A stretch of DNA of 52,276 nt from Oscillospiraceae bacterium (GTDB taxonomy: Bacteria; Bacillota; Clostridia; Oscillospirales; Acutalibacteraceae), in NCBI GenBank assembly GCA_031268095.1, contig JAIRXU010000049.1, positions 1-52,276 on the forward strand. The letters run 5' to 3'. The number at the start of each line of letters is the position of its first letter. Position 1 is the first letter of the stretch. Position numbers and translations under genes: made by a program. The notes beneath the pieces are model-generated. The model ran no database searches and was not told where the DNA came from. It saw only the letters and a program-made list of their open reading frames with translations. Shown in pieces: positions 7,760-17,400 of the stretch.

Positions 7760-10153
7760 ATGAAACTATCCCAAAAATGGATGCTGGATTGCGTCGCCCT
7801 GCCGGAAGGCCTGACGGACAAGGCCTTCGCCGACGCCATGACGCTGAGCGGGTCCAAAGTGGAGGCGGTGGAGCGCGAGGGCGGGGAACTGGAAAACATC
7901 GTCGTCGGGCGGGTGACCGCCATAGAACGCCATCCGGATTCCGACCATCTCTGGGTTGCCCAAGTCGATGTGGGCGGCGGCGAGAGCGTACAGATCGTCA
8001 CGGGGGCGCAGAATGTTGTTGCCGACGCGTATGTTCCGGTGGCGAAAAACAATTCCGTCGTCGCGGGCGGAAAGAAAATCAAGAGCGGCAAGCTGCGCGG
8101 AATCCTCAGCGACGGGATGATGTGTTCCCTGGAGGAACTGGGCTTGACGGCCCATGATTTCCCCTACGCCGCAGAGGACGGGATTTTCCTGCTGGGCGAG
8201 GACTGCGACCGGTCGCTGGGGCTGGATATCCAAACCGCCGTTGGGCTGGACGACGTCGTAACGGAATTTGAAATCACCTCCAACCGCCCGGACTGCCTGA
8301 GTGTCTTGGGTCTGGCCAGGGAAGCCGCCGCAACCTTCCGGCTGCCCTTTGCCGTCCCGGCGCCGCCGGTTCCCCAGGGGGAGGGCGACGTCAATGACCT
8401 GCTGAAGGTTACCATCGAGGCTCCGGACCTTTGTTACCGCTACGCGGGGGCCGTCGTGCGGAATGTGCGGGTGGAGCCTTCGCCCCGCTGGCTGCGGGAG
8501 CGGCTGCGGGCCAGCGGCGTCCGGCCGATCAATAACATTGTCGATATCACCAATTACGTGATGCTGGAGTACGGCCAGCCGATGCATGCCTTTGACTTGC
8601 GGTATCTGGAGGGCGGGCAGGTCGTCGTCCGGACCGCGCGGCCCGGCGAGCGCATCACCACCCTGGATGGCACGGAACGGGCGCTTGCGGAGGATATGCT
8701 GGTCATTGCCGATGCGGCGAAGCCGGTGGCCGTCGCCGGGGTGATGGGCGGCGAATATAGCGGGATCATGGACGACACGGGTGCGATCGTCTTCGAGTCC
8801 GCCTGCTTCCGGGGGACGCAGGTGCGCGCGGCGGCGAAGCGCCTGGGTCTGCGGACGGAGGCCTCCGCCCGGTACGAGAAAGAACTGGATCCCAGTTCCT
8901 GTCTGCCGTGTCTGCGCCGCGCGCTGGAGCTGGTCCGGCTGCTGAACGCGGGAGACATCGTCGGCGGGACGGTGGACAATTTCCCGACGCCCAAGCCGGC
9001 GCGTCGGCTCCCCTTTGTGCCGGACTGGGTGAACCAGTTCATCGGCATTGACTGCCCGGCAGAGGAGCAGGCGGCGATTCTGGAGCGGCTGGGCTGCCGC
9101 GTAGCGGACGGCGAAATCACAGTGCCAAGCTTCCGGGGAGATCTGGAGCAAAAGGCGGATATTTCCGAGGAAATCGCCCGGTTTTTTGGATACGACAAAA
9201 TTCCCAGCCGTCCCCTGCGGGGCCTGGCCGACGGCCGTCTGACCCCGGCGCAGCAGCTCCAGCGGCAGATCGGCGAAACCCTGCTGGCCTGCGGATGCAG
9301 TGAGATTTGCACGTACTCATTCTTCAGCCCCAAAGCCTATGACAAAATTGGTTTGCCGGAAGGCCACTGGCTGCGCCAAAGCGTGACAATCTCGAACCCT
9401 CTTGGGGAGGACACCAGCGTCATGCGCACGACGCCCACTCCTTCGATGCTGGAGACGCTGGCCCGCAATGACCACAACAACAACGAATCCGCCGCCCTGT
9501 TCGAGCTGGCGACGGTTTACCGTCCGCGCGGCGCGGAGGAGCTCCCGGAAGAAAAGCAGATCGTCGCCGTCGGGCTCTACGGCCCCCATGAGGACTACTT
9601 CGCCCTGAAGGGGATCGTGGAAGCGCTGCTGGAGCGAGTCGGCGTGTCGGGCTATGATGTGCGGGCCGTAACGGACAACCCAACGTTCCATCCTGGCCGG
9701 GCGGCGCAGTTTGTCTTTGAGGATGGTGCGTTTTTGGCGGCGCTGGGGGAGATTTCCCCCGCCGTGGCGGAAAATTATGATCTCGGAACCCGGGTCTACG
9801 TCGCCCTGCTGGACTTTAATACCCTGCTGGCGCGCCGGAACGGCGCGAGAATTCACAGAGCGCTGCCGCGCTACCCCGCGGTGACGCGTGACCTGGCGCT
9901 GGTCTGCGGCGCGGAAACGCCGGTGCTGACGCTGCAAAATACAATCCGCAAGGCGGCGGGTGAGATGCTGGAAGAACTGCTGCTGTTCGACGTCTATACC
10001 GGGAGCCAGATCGCGGCGGGGCAGAAGAGCGTGGCGTTCCGCTTGCGCCTGCGCTCCGCCAAAGGCACCCTGACCGACGAGGAAGCCGACGGGGTAGTCC
10101 GCAGGGCGATCAAAGCCCTCGGCGCGGTCGGCGCGGCGCTCCGGGCATCATAA
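7760..10153 (+). CDS. pheT: Phenylalanyl-tRNA synthetase beta subunit
   Basis: About 797 residues, the normal length for bacterial PheT. In order: N-terminal segment, EMAP-type OB fold (IVVGRVTAIERHPDSDHLW, then VQIVTGAQNV), the B3/B4 editing domain (YRYAGAVVRNV through YGQPMHAFDL and GVMGGEYSGI), the B5 and core domains (DISEEIARFFGYDKIP), and a C-terminal FDX-ACB anticodon-binding domain (RYPAVTRDLALVC). The start is placed at the second of two in-frame ATGs (7754, 7760), because the ribosome site AAGGGAAGG ends at 7753 and would be too close to the first. It is the last gene of the unit, ended by the hairpin at 10173. Confidence 0.96.
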   Translation: MKLSQKWMLDCVALPEGLTDKAFADAMTLSGSKVEAVEREGGELENIVVGRVTAIERHPDSDHLWVAQVDVGGGESVQIVTGAQNVVADAYVPVAKNNSVVAGGKKIKSGKLRGILSDGMMCSLEELGLTAHDFPYAAEDGIFLLGEDCDRSLGLDIQTAVGLDDVVTEFEITSNRPDCLSVLGLAREAAATFRLPFAVPAPPVPQGEGDVNDLLKVTIEAPDLCYRYAGAVVRNVRVEPSPRWLRERLRASGVRPINNIVDITNYVMLEYGQPMHAFDLRYLEGGQVVVRTARPGERITTLDGTERALAEDMLVIADAAKPVAVAGVMGGEYSGIMDDTGAIVFESACFRGTQVRAAAKRLGLRTEASARYEKELDPSSCLPCLRRALELVRLLNAGDIVGGTVDNFPTPKPARRLPFVPDWVNQFIGIDCPAEEQAAILERLGCRVADGEITVPSFRGDLEQKADISEEIARFFGYDKIPSRPLRGLADGRLTPAQQLQRQIGETLLACGCSEICTYSFFSPKAYDKIGLPEGHWLRQSVTISNPLGEDTSVMRTTPTPSMLETLARNDHNNNESAALFELATVYRPRGAEELPEEKQIVAVGLYGPHEDYFALKGIVEALLERVGVSGYDVRAVTDNPTFHPGRAAQFVFEDGAFLAALGEISPAVAENYDLGTRVYVALLDFNTLLARRNGARIHRALPRYPAVTRDLALVCGAETPVLTLQNTIRKAAGEMLEELLLFDVYTGSQIAAGQKSVAFRLRLRSAKGTLTDEEADGVVRRAIKALGAVGAALRAS

Positions 10154-10172
10154 TGAGTCGGGCACAAAAAAT

Positions 10173-10207
10173 CAATCCCTTGCCGAGCCGACAGGGGATT
10201 GTTCTTT
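10173..10207. terminator. Bidirectional terminator between pheT and dapB
   Basis: CAATCCC (10173-10179) pairs with GGGATTG (10195-10201). On the plus strand it is followed by TTCTTTATT; on the minus strand by ATTTTTTG. It can therefore end both convergent units. The remaining 70 bases up to the dapB stop contain nothing recognised. Confidence 0.75.
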
Positions 10208-10278
10208 ATTACACAAAATTACACAAAAACATCCGGAACAGGAGGTTGCTGCCGTCAACAAGCCGGAGTGCGCCACCG

Positions 10279-11067
10279 TCATTCGTCTGCACAGCAGATC
10301 CCGCCGATCAGGTCGTCCATCCCGTAGAGCCCGGGAGGCTTGTCCCGCAGGAAGCGGACCGCGCTGACGCACCCGGCGGCGAAGGCGCGCCGACTGCTTG
10401 CGCTGTGGCTGAGGGTGATGACCTCGTCAAAGCCAGCAAAAATGACGCTGTGTTCCCCGACGATGGTCCCGCCCCGGATCGAATGGATGCCGATTTCCTG
10501 CTTGGGCCGAGCTTCCCGCCGCTCCTGGCGCTGATAAACGAAAGACCGAGGCTCGTCCAGTCCCTGATTGGCCGCCTCGGCGAGGATCAGGGCCGTGCCG
10601 CTGGGGGCGTCGATTTTCCGGTTGTGGTGCGCTTCGAGAATCTCAATGTCGAAACAGCCGCCCAAGGCCCGGGCGGCCCGCCGCGTCAGTTCCTTGAGCA
10701 GGTTGACGCCCAGCGACATGTTGCGGCTGCAAAAGAGCGGCAGACGCGCTTTCGCGCCGTCCAGTAGGGCATCCTCACGCTCGCCGTAGCCGGTGGTGGC
10801 GATCACGCAGGGGAGACCCCGCCGCAGCGCGAAGGACAGCAGGCCGGACAGGGCAGAGGGGTGGGAGCAGTCCAGGACCGCGTCCAGGGCCAGCTCGTCC
10901 GGAATTTGATCCGGCGAGGCAAAGACCGGGAAGGGCAGAGCCGCCATGCCCTGCGGCTGACCGGGGTCCAATCCGGCGGCAACCCGGACGTCATCCAGTC
11001 CGGCGATATAGTCCGTCACGGCGGCGCAGAGGCGGCCATAGCAGCCGCTGAGCAAAAGGTTCAGCAT
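10279..11067 (-). CDS. dapB: 4-Hydroxy-tetrahydrodipicolinate reductase
   Basis: A 262-residue enzyme reducing the DapA product with NAD(P)H in the diaminopimelate/lysine pathway. The diagnostic motif EAHHNRKIDAPSGTAL is complete, including the catalytic His pair and Lys. The N-terminal LLLSGCYGRL is a Rossmann loop (usually GxxGxMG, here GCYGRL). ATTGYGERED and CSRNMSLGVN are the conserved cofactor and substrate segments. The start at 11067 has AAAGGATCC before it; the frame stays open upstream but without a ribosome site. It is the last gene of asd-dapA-dapB, separated from dapA by 100 bases that include a hairpin. Confidence 0.93.
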   Translation of the reverse strand: MLNLLLSGCYGRLCAAVTDYIAGLDDVRVAAGLDPGQPQGMAALPFPVFASPDQIPDELALDAVLDCSHPSALSGLLSFALRRGLPCVIATTGYGEREDALLDGAKARLPLFCSRNMSLGVNLLKELTRRAARALGGCFDIEILEAHHNRKIDAPSGTALILAEAANQGLDEPRSFVYQRQERREARPKQEIGIHSIRGGTIVGEHSVIFAGFDEVITLSHSASSRRAFAAGCVSAVRFLRDKPPGLYGMDDLIGGICCADE

Positions 11068-11121
11068 GGTGAGGATCCTTTCTGAAAAAAGCTGAGGAGG
11101 ATGGCAGGAAACAAGCCCCAG

Positions 11122-11154
11122 TATCCCCGGAAGGCGGTTGGCTGTCCGGGGATA
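11122..11154 (-). other. Hairpin between dapA and dapB
   Basis: TATCCCCGGA (11122-11131) and TCCGGGGATA (11145-11154) form a ten-base-pair perfect stem with a 13-base loop in the dapA-dapB gap. No T run follows on the minus strand, so it is more likely an RNA-stability or processing element than a terminator. Confidence 0.55.
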
Positions 11155-11167
11155 AACGCAGAGAAGA

Positions 11168-12055
11168 TCAGAGCAGTCCGTGCCGCCGCAGCGTTTCTGC
11201 CAGAACCGACAGCTTGGCTTCACTGGGGTCGCAGAGCGGGAGACGGCAGGGGCCGACGCCGAGGCCCATGAGGTTCATCGCAGCCTTGACAGGGATGGGG
11301 TTGACGTCAACGAACAGGTCGTTGCACAAATCCAGCCATTCGATTTGGAGCCGGGCGCTTTCGGCAACATTCCCGGCCAGCGCGGCGGCGGCAATGTCAT
11401 GCGCGGCTTCGGGCGCGACATTCGAGAGCACGGAGATGACGCCCTTGCCGCCCAAGGCCATGATGGCGGTGATCTGGTCGTCATTTCCGGAATAGACGGC
11501 CAGGCCATCGCCGCACAGGCGCACGGTTTTGGCGACGGCGGAAATGTCCCCGTTGGCTTCCTTGGCGGCGGCGATGTTTTCGTGCCGGGACAAGGTCTGG
11601 TACGTTTCCGGCAGGATGTTGACCCCCGTCCGGGAGGGGACATTATAGAGAATGATGGGCGTATGAACCCGGTCGGCCACGTAGGTGAAGTGCTTGATCA
11701 GACCGGCTTGGGAGGTTTTGTTGTAATACGGCGTCACCATCAGCAGCGCGTCGGCCCCGGCCCGCTCCGCCTCCCGGGAAAGTTCGGCGGCGAACATGGT
11801 GTCGTTGCTGCCGGTGCCCGCGATCACAGGGATCCGCCCGGCGGTTTGCCGGATGGCGAAGCGGATGCATTCCGCGTGCTCTTCCGGGGTGAGGGTGGGG
11901 CTCTCGCCCGTCGTGCCGCAGATCACGATCGCGTCGGTGTTCCGGGCGATTTGGTCTTCGATCAATTCCGCGAGCTTCGCGTAATTGACGGACATATCGG
12001 AGTGAAACGGCGTCACGATCGCAACGCCGGCGCCGGTGAATATGGTCTTCTTCAT
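11168..12055 (-). CDS. dapA: 4-Hydroxy-tetrahydrodipicolinate synthase
   Basis: A 295-residue TIM-barrel aldolase that condenses pyruvate with aspartate semialdehyde, the first committed step to diaminopimelate. Visible motifs: ICGTTGESPTLTPEEH (Thr-Thr of the active site), YNVPSRTGVNI (catalytic Tyr) and AAKEANGD with the Schiff-base Lys. Two ATGs are possible; the one at 12055 lies eight bases from GGAGGAG, the upstream one at 12061 only two, so 12055 is preferred. It lies between asd, whose product it uses, and dapB. Confidence 0.95.
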   Translation of the reverse strand: MKKTIFTGAGVAIVTPFHSDMSVNYAKLAELIEDQIARNTDAIVICGTTGESPTLTPEEHAECIRFAIRQTAGRIPVIAGTGSNDTMFAAELSREAERAGADALLMVTPYYNKTSQAGLIKHFTYVADRVHTPIILYNVPSRTGVNILPETYQTLSRHENIAAAKEANGDISAVAKTVRLCGDGLAVYSGNDDQITAIMALGGKGVISVLSNVAPEAAHDIAAAALAGNVAESARLQIEWLDLCNDLFVDVNPIPVKAAMNLMGLGVGPCRLPLCDPSEAKLSVLAETLRRHGLL

Positions 12056-12097
12056 TGTCATATCTCCTCCAGATTCAGGAAATTCAGCACAGTGTAC

Positions 12098-13186
12098 TTA
12101 GTGTTCCGCGTCGATATATCCCTTTGCGCAGAGCAGTTCCGCCATCAGCACCGCGCCGCCGGCGGCCCCGCGCAAGGTATTGTGGGACAGGCAGACGAAT
12201 TTGTAGTCGTACTGCGTATCCTCCCGCAGGCGGCCGACCGATACGGCCATCCCGCCTTCCAGGTCCCGCTGGAGCTTCGTTTGGGGCAGATGATCTTCCG
12301 CGAAGTAACGCAGGAACTGTTTCGGCGCGCTGGGCAGGGCAAGGGTCTGGGGCTCGCCGGAAAAGGTCCGCCATGTCTTCAGGATCTCCTCTTTGGAGGG
12401 CTTTTGACCCGGGGCGAAGCGGACGAAGACGGCGGCCATGTGCCCGTCGGAGACAGGAACGCGCAGGCACTGGGCCGTGTAACGCGGCGCGGCGGCAGGG
12501 ATGATCTGGCCGTCCGCGACCGTCCCGCCGATCTTCAGCGGCTCCTGCTCGGATTTTTCCTCCTCGCCGCCGATGAAGGGGATCACGTTGTCCGCGATTT
12601 CCGGCCAAGTGGCGAAGGTTTTGCCCGCGCCGGAGATGGCTTGGTAGGTGCAAACTAAGACATCCTGGACGCCCGCCAGCGGGAAAAGGGCCGGGACATA
12701 GCTTTGCAGCGAACAGTTTGACTTCACGGTGACGAAGCCCCGCTTGGTTCCCAGCCGTTTTCGCTGGGCGGGGATCACCTCCGCATGGCCGGGGTTCAGC
12801 TCCGGAATGATCATGGGGACGTCCGGGGTGCCCCGGTGGGCGCTGTTATTGGAAATGACCGGGCATTCCGCCTTGGCGTAGGCTTCCTCCAGCGCGCGGA
12901 TGTCCGCCTTGGGCATATCCACCGCGCAGAAGACGAAGTCCGCCAGCCCCGCGACCTTCTCCAGGTCTGCCGCCGCGTCCAGCACCACCAGGGGCTTCAG
13001 GCTTTCAGGGCAAGGTTCGTCCAGCAGCCAGCGGGTTTCCATCAGGTCCCCGTAGCGTTTTCCGGCGGAGCGGGCGCTGGCCGCCAGCACCGTGACCCGG
13101 AACCAGGGGTGATTGTGCAGCAGCAGGGCGAAGCGCTGCCCCACCATGCCCGTCGCGCCGATGATCCCCACATTGAGCTGTTTCAT
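12098..13186 (-). CDS. asd: Aspartate-semialdehyde dehydrogenase
   Basis: A 362-residue NADPH-dependent enzyme making aspartate semialdehyde from aspartyl phosphate. GIIGATGMVGQRF is the Rossmann loop; VKSNCSLQSYV holds the catalytic Cys; ISGAGKTF and VSDGHMAAVFV are substrate-binding segments. Sequence character (GTPDVPMIIPELNPGH and SNCSLQ) fits the archaeal/fungal-type Asd clade rather than the E. coli one; this is by eye. It leads the asd-dapA-dapB unit from the promoter at 13284-13312. The leader is only about 90 bases, too short for a lysine riboswitch. Confidence 0.93.
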   Translation of the reverse strand: MKQLNVGIIGATGMVGQRFALLLHNHPWFRVTVLAASARSAGKRYGDLMETRWLLDEPCPESLKPLVVLDAAADLEKVAGLADFVFCAVDMPKADIRALEEAYAKAECPVISNNSAHRGTPDVPMIIPELNPGHAEVIPAQRKRLGTKRGFVTVKSNCSLQSYVPALFPLAGVQDVLVCTYQAISGAGKTFATWPEIADNVIPFIGGEEEKSEQEPLKIGGTVADGQIIPAAAPRYTAQCLRVPVSDGHMAAVFVRFAPGQKPSKEEILKTWRTFSGEPQTLALPSAPKQFLRYFAEDHLPQTKLQRDLEGGMAVSVGRLREDTQYDYKFVCLSHNTLRGAAGGAVLMAELLCAKGYIDAEH

Positions 13187-13239
13187 GTCCGATCCATCCT
13201 TCCAAAAAATCCGGCGGGCAAGTTTTTTGCGCCGTTGCC

Positions 13240-13268
13240 TTGCATTCCCGCCTCAAATCGTTTATAAT
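13240..13268 (+). promoter_or_regulatory. Sigma-A promoter for queA
   Basis: TTGCAT, 17 bases, TATAAT on the plus strand. It lies inside the 192-base divergent region shared with asd; the two promoters overlap in their initial transcribed regions, so they may interfere. Confidence 0.7.
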
Positions 13269-13283
13269 AGCTGTATTCTTTAT

Positions 13284-13312
13284 ATCATACCATACCCGGT
13301 CCGGTTCGTCAA
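13284..13312 (-). promoter_or_regulatory. Sigma-A promoter for asd-dapA-dapB
   Basis: On the minus strand TTGACG, 17 bases, TATGAT. Start of transcription would be near 13277, about 90 bases before the asd ATG. Confidence 0.7.
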
Positions 13313-13378
13313 TCCTTTTATCGGAGGATTTTGTATTTGGACGGGGAGGCCGCCGCCGGCGGCAAGAGGGAGGGTTCC

Positions 13379-14404
13379 ATGAAAACATCCGATTTTGCCT
13401 ACAGTCTTCCGCCGGAACGGATCGCCCAGCAGCCCGCCGAGCCCCGGGACAGTTCCCGGCTGATGGTTCTCGACCGCCGGAATGAGAGCATCCGCCATGA
13501 TATTTTCCGGAACCTGGGCGACTATTTCCGCCCGGGGGACTGCCTGATCCTCAACGACACGAAGGTCCTCCCGGCGCGGCTTTACGGCGCCCGCCCGGGG
13601 AAGGACGAGCGGGTGGAGTTCCTGCTGCTGCGGGAGCGGGAAGCGGGACTCTGGGAGTGCCTGGCCGGCCCCGGCCGGAAGGCGAAGGAAGGCGCGTCTT
13701 TCTCCTTTGGGGAGGGGCGGATGTTCGGCGACGTGCAGGAGGTTTTGCCGGGAGGGAACCGCCTCGTCCGGTTCGTCCATGAGGGCAGTTTTTTTGCCGC
13801 GCTGGAGGACGTCGGGGAAATGCCTCTCCCTCATTATATTACCGAGGCCCCAAAAGATGCCTCCCGGTATCAGACCGTTTATGCCAAAACGTCCGGTTCC
13901 GCCGCCGCCCCCACCGCCGGGCTGCACTTCACCAAGGGACTCCTCGCCTCCCTGGAAGCCCGGGGAATTGCCGTCGGATATGTCACGCTGCATGTAGGGC
14001 TGGGAACCTTCCGTCCGGTGAAGGCGGCACGGGTGGAGGAGCATACAATGCACAGCGAACATTATACTATCCCGGCGGCGACGGCGGAACTGATTCGCCG
14101 GACCAAGGAACAGGGCGGGCGGGTGGTCAGCGTCGGGACCACTTGCTGCCGGACGCTGGAGACCGCGGCGCGGGAACACGGGCAGGTCGTCCCCTGCGAG
14201 GGGTGGACCAATATTTTCATTTATCCCGGCTTCACGTTCCGCTGCGCCGACGCGCTGCTAACGAATTTCCATTTGCCGGAGAGTACGCTGATCATGCTGG
14301 TGAGCGCCTTCTATGGCCGGGAAAAAACCCTCGCCGCGTACGAAACCGCCGCGCGGGAGGGATACCGGTTTTATTCGTTCGGGGATGTGATGCTGATAGA
14401 ATAG
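13379..14404 (+). CDS. queA: tRNA preQ1(34) S-adenosylmethionine ribosyltransferase-isomerase
   Basis: A 341-residue enzyme that transfers and isomerises the ribosyl group of SAM onto preQ1 in tRNA, giving epoxyqueuosine (EC 2.4.99.17). Conserved segments: DFAYSLPPERIAQQPAEPRD at the N-terminus, CLILNDTKVLPARL, SAAAPTAGLHFT, HVGLGTFRPV, and LTNFHLPESTLIMLVSAF. Length is normal. The ATG at 13379 follows AAGAGGGAGGG. No other queuosine gene (tgt, queG/H) is adjacent, unlike the common queA-tgt pair. Confidence 0.95.
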   Translation: MKTSDFAYSLPPERIAQQPAEPRDSSRLMVLDRRNESIRHDIFRNLGDYFRPGDCLILNDTKVLPARLYGARPGKDERVEFLLLREREAGLWECLAGPGRKAKEGASFSFGEGRMFGDVQEVLPGGNRLVRFVHEGSFFAALEDVGEMPLPHYITEAPKDASRYQTVYAKTSGSAAAPTAGLHFTKGLLASLEARGIAVGYVTLHVGLGTFRPVKAARVEEHTMHSEHYTIPAATAELIRRTKEQGGRVVSVGTTCCRTLETAAREHGQVVPCEGWTNIFIYPGFTFRCADALLTNFHLPESTLIMLVSAFYGREKTLAAYETAAREGYRFYSFGDVMLIE

Positions 14405-14438
14405 CCGGGGACAGGAAGACCCGCCCATAGAATCGAAA

Positions 14439-14467
14439 AAGCCCTGAGCATATGGTGCTCAGGGCTT
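14439..14467. terminator. Bidirectional terminator between queA and the amidase gene
   Basis: A 12-base-pair perfect stem AAGCCCTGAGCA/TGCTCAGGGCTT with loop TATGG. On the minus strand it runs straight into TTTTTCG, so it is a strong end for the large amidase gene; on the plus strand the T tract is weak. Confidence 0.8.
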
Positions 14468-14494
14468 CTGTGTATTTCTCGTTTCCGCTGCCGC

Positions 14495-17400
14495 TCAGCG
14501 CTGCGCCTTCAGGTAATCCGCGATGCCGTCCACAGCGGCCTGGGCCAGGATTTCCTGGTAGCGGTCGGCCTGGAGGACTTTGCATTCCGTTGGATTCGAA
14601 CCGAAACCGAACTCCACCAGCGTCGAGGGGCATTCTTCGATCCGTGTGACGGCGAAGGGATAGTATTTTGTGCCCCGGTCCACCTTTGAGCGCAGTGTCT
14701 CGGCGGTGCCGGTGTAATTGAGGTTGGTATAAATCTGCTCCTTATAAGCCGCGGCCAGCCGCTGGTGGATCGCGCTGGCCAGAGGGTAGGAGGAGGGGCG
14801 GTAGTAGAATGCCGAGGTGCCCATGGCGGCGGGATCGGTGAAGGAGTCGCAATGAATGCTGACAAAGACATCCGGGTTCTTCTCCCGCGTGAGCTTGACC
14901 CGGTTGACGATCAGGGTGTTGACGTCGCTGGAGCGGGTGATGTAGACGGTCGCCCCTTTGGCCTCCAGTTTGGCTTTCATCTTCTTGGCCAGCAGCAGGT
15001 TCAGCTGGTGCTCCCCGGTTAGGGTCGGGTGAGAAGCCGCCAGCAGGGAGCCGACTTCCGTCCCGCCGTGCCCGGGATCCAGCACGATCTTTGCGCCCTG
15101 GAGCTGTCCGGCGGGCTTGGCCTTGATGCGGATCACCAGGGCATTGCCGTCATAGTAAGCCTGATAGCCGTAGAAATGACCCGCTTCCCGGAAGGTCAGG
15201 CGCAGGGTGACGGTCTTCGCGGCCGTGTCCCGGCTCCACTCGGCGGCGGAAATAACGCTCCCGGCGGTGTCAATCTTCCCGCCGTAGGCGGTGGTATGGG
15301 AAAAGACGATCTCCAATCCCGTGGCGGAAAAAGACTTGACGCCATAAGGGTAGCCGTTGCTGCTGATGAGACTCTGCCCCAGCAGCGCGGCGTTGAAGGG
15401 GACTTTCCAGCTTAGGCCGAACCGCAGTTCCAGCGCGCCGCTCTTGACGCTCCCGCTGGCTTGCAGGGAATTCAGCGGAAGATTATAACCGCTGGAGATG
15501 ACTTTCACATCGTCGGCCGCGATCTGCTTGCCGCCGCGCAGGTGGTAGTAGGTCGTACTGCCGACAATGGACTGCCCGTCGATGTAATCAAACGTACCCT
15601 TGAGCAGCGGGCTGGCCTGGGGCACGAAGTCGCGGTTGCCGACAGGGCGGCAGGTGGCATAGTCTGTCGTCACCTCGCACATCTTGGATTTCCCGCTGAC
15701 GCCGTTGTTTGCGTAGGGCGTCAGGAGAGCGCCGGTCTGAACGGACTTGGCGGTTGTTGACGCTGTCGTCTGGGCGGTGGTTCCGGCGGCCGAAGCTTTG
15801 GTGGTAGATGCGGCGCCGGTTCCGGAGGAGGCTGCGGCTTTGGTCGCGGATGTGCCGGTCGGACCGGAGGCGGTGGTCTTCGCCACGGAAGAGGCCGCTG
15901 TGCCGGAACTTTCGGTTTTGGCGATGCTGGCGGAGGTTTGGGAGAAGTCAAAAATGAGGCTCGGCGGCACGAAGGAAGGCGCCGGCGGCAGCGCATGAAT
16001 CAGCGAGGACAGCGCGTCCAGCACGGGAGCAGAGCTGTCGGCCCCGGAAGAAGACGAACCAGACGAGGATTTCGCGGTGGTCGGTTTGGCGGTTGATTTG
16101 GTGACAGTCGGTTTGGCCGCGCCGGTGGTTTGGGCAAGGTTCGCCGCGGCGGACGGTTCCGGGGCAGACAGCGCTTCTTCTGGCAGGAGGTAGATTTTTC
16201 CGCCGGTGCGCTGATCAGAAGTGCCCTGGGCGCTGGTGGAGACATGGAGGTAGCCCAGATTTCGTTCCTGCGGACGGCTTTCCGGGAGGCGGAAAACGCC
16301 GGTATACGTCTGAAAATCGCTTTCCTCGCTGTGGAGCCCTTCTTCTGTTTCGCCGCTCCGGCCCGGCTGAAGGCGGACGACCGCGCCGTTCAGCTCCGCC
16401 TGGACGGAGGCGCCCCGCAGCGCGACAACTTCCACCGTCAGTTCAGACCTCCCCGCCGCGCGGACGGAGGAAGCGGGGCTGACGGATTTGATCAGCTGCG
16501 CCTGATAAATGACGCGGACAGTGACGTCCCGGTTCTCGTGGCTGAAGCGGAAGATGTTTTCTCCGGGCTGGAGGGTGTATTCCACAGAGAAATCTCCCGA
16601 TTCCGTGCGCTCGAGGGCCTTGCCATTGCAGAGCAGGGGAGAAAGCGGGCTGGCCGTCCCGGTGAAGACGACGCGGGGATCCCGCGTTTCGATGGTCTGA
16701 GCGGATTTTGGCGCGCCGGAAAGGGCGGCAGGCACACGGAAGGTCAGGGGCCGGGTGACGTCGGCAGGGTCCAGATCCCCCAGCAGGAACTGCCGGACCA
16801 GCCCCGCGGCGGTTTGGTCGGCGGGGAGGGCCTGCGGCGAGGCGAAGGCGCGCGGCGCGTTCCCAGCGGAGGCCATGGCTTCCAAAAAACGGAGCACATC
16901 CGAGAGAGAACCTGTCCCCAGGCAGGTGCTCAAGTCATAGAGCAAGGTCTTGGGCGTGTCGCCGACGATGCGGCTCCAAGCGGCCGCGTCTGGCTGAAGG
17001 CGCTGGCCATCCATCAGCAGCAGCAATTCCGCGCCGGGCGCGCCGTCCGTTAGGTCGCTGAGCGCGGCGGCATAGGGATCTTCCGGCGAGAGGTCCGCGG
17101 GCGCGGTCAGCAGCAGCGGCACCTGGAGGCTGCGCTCCGCCAGCAACCGCGTGACGCTGCCCGCCGCGGAGCGCAGCGCGGCCGCGCCGTGTTCCGCCGC
17201 CGGATCCCCTTGGAGCGCGACGGCGTCAAAAGACGCGGTGCGAATGAAATCGGCCAGCAGTTCGCCCGGCGGGACGGGGCCGTCTGTCCGCAGCAGCAGT
17301 GTACGGTACATTCCGTCGGCTTGGAGGCTTTGCAGTGCGCTGCGCAAGGCGTCGAGTTCCGCCGCCGAGCCGGTGCGCAGATCGGCGTCCAGCAGCACGG

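Noticed and set aside
13187-13280. Lysine riboswitch before asd
   Set aside because: The transcribed leader is about 90 bases, too short, and no lysine-box pattern is visible.
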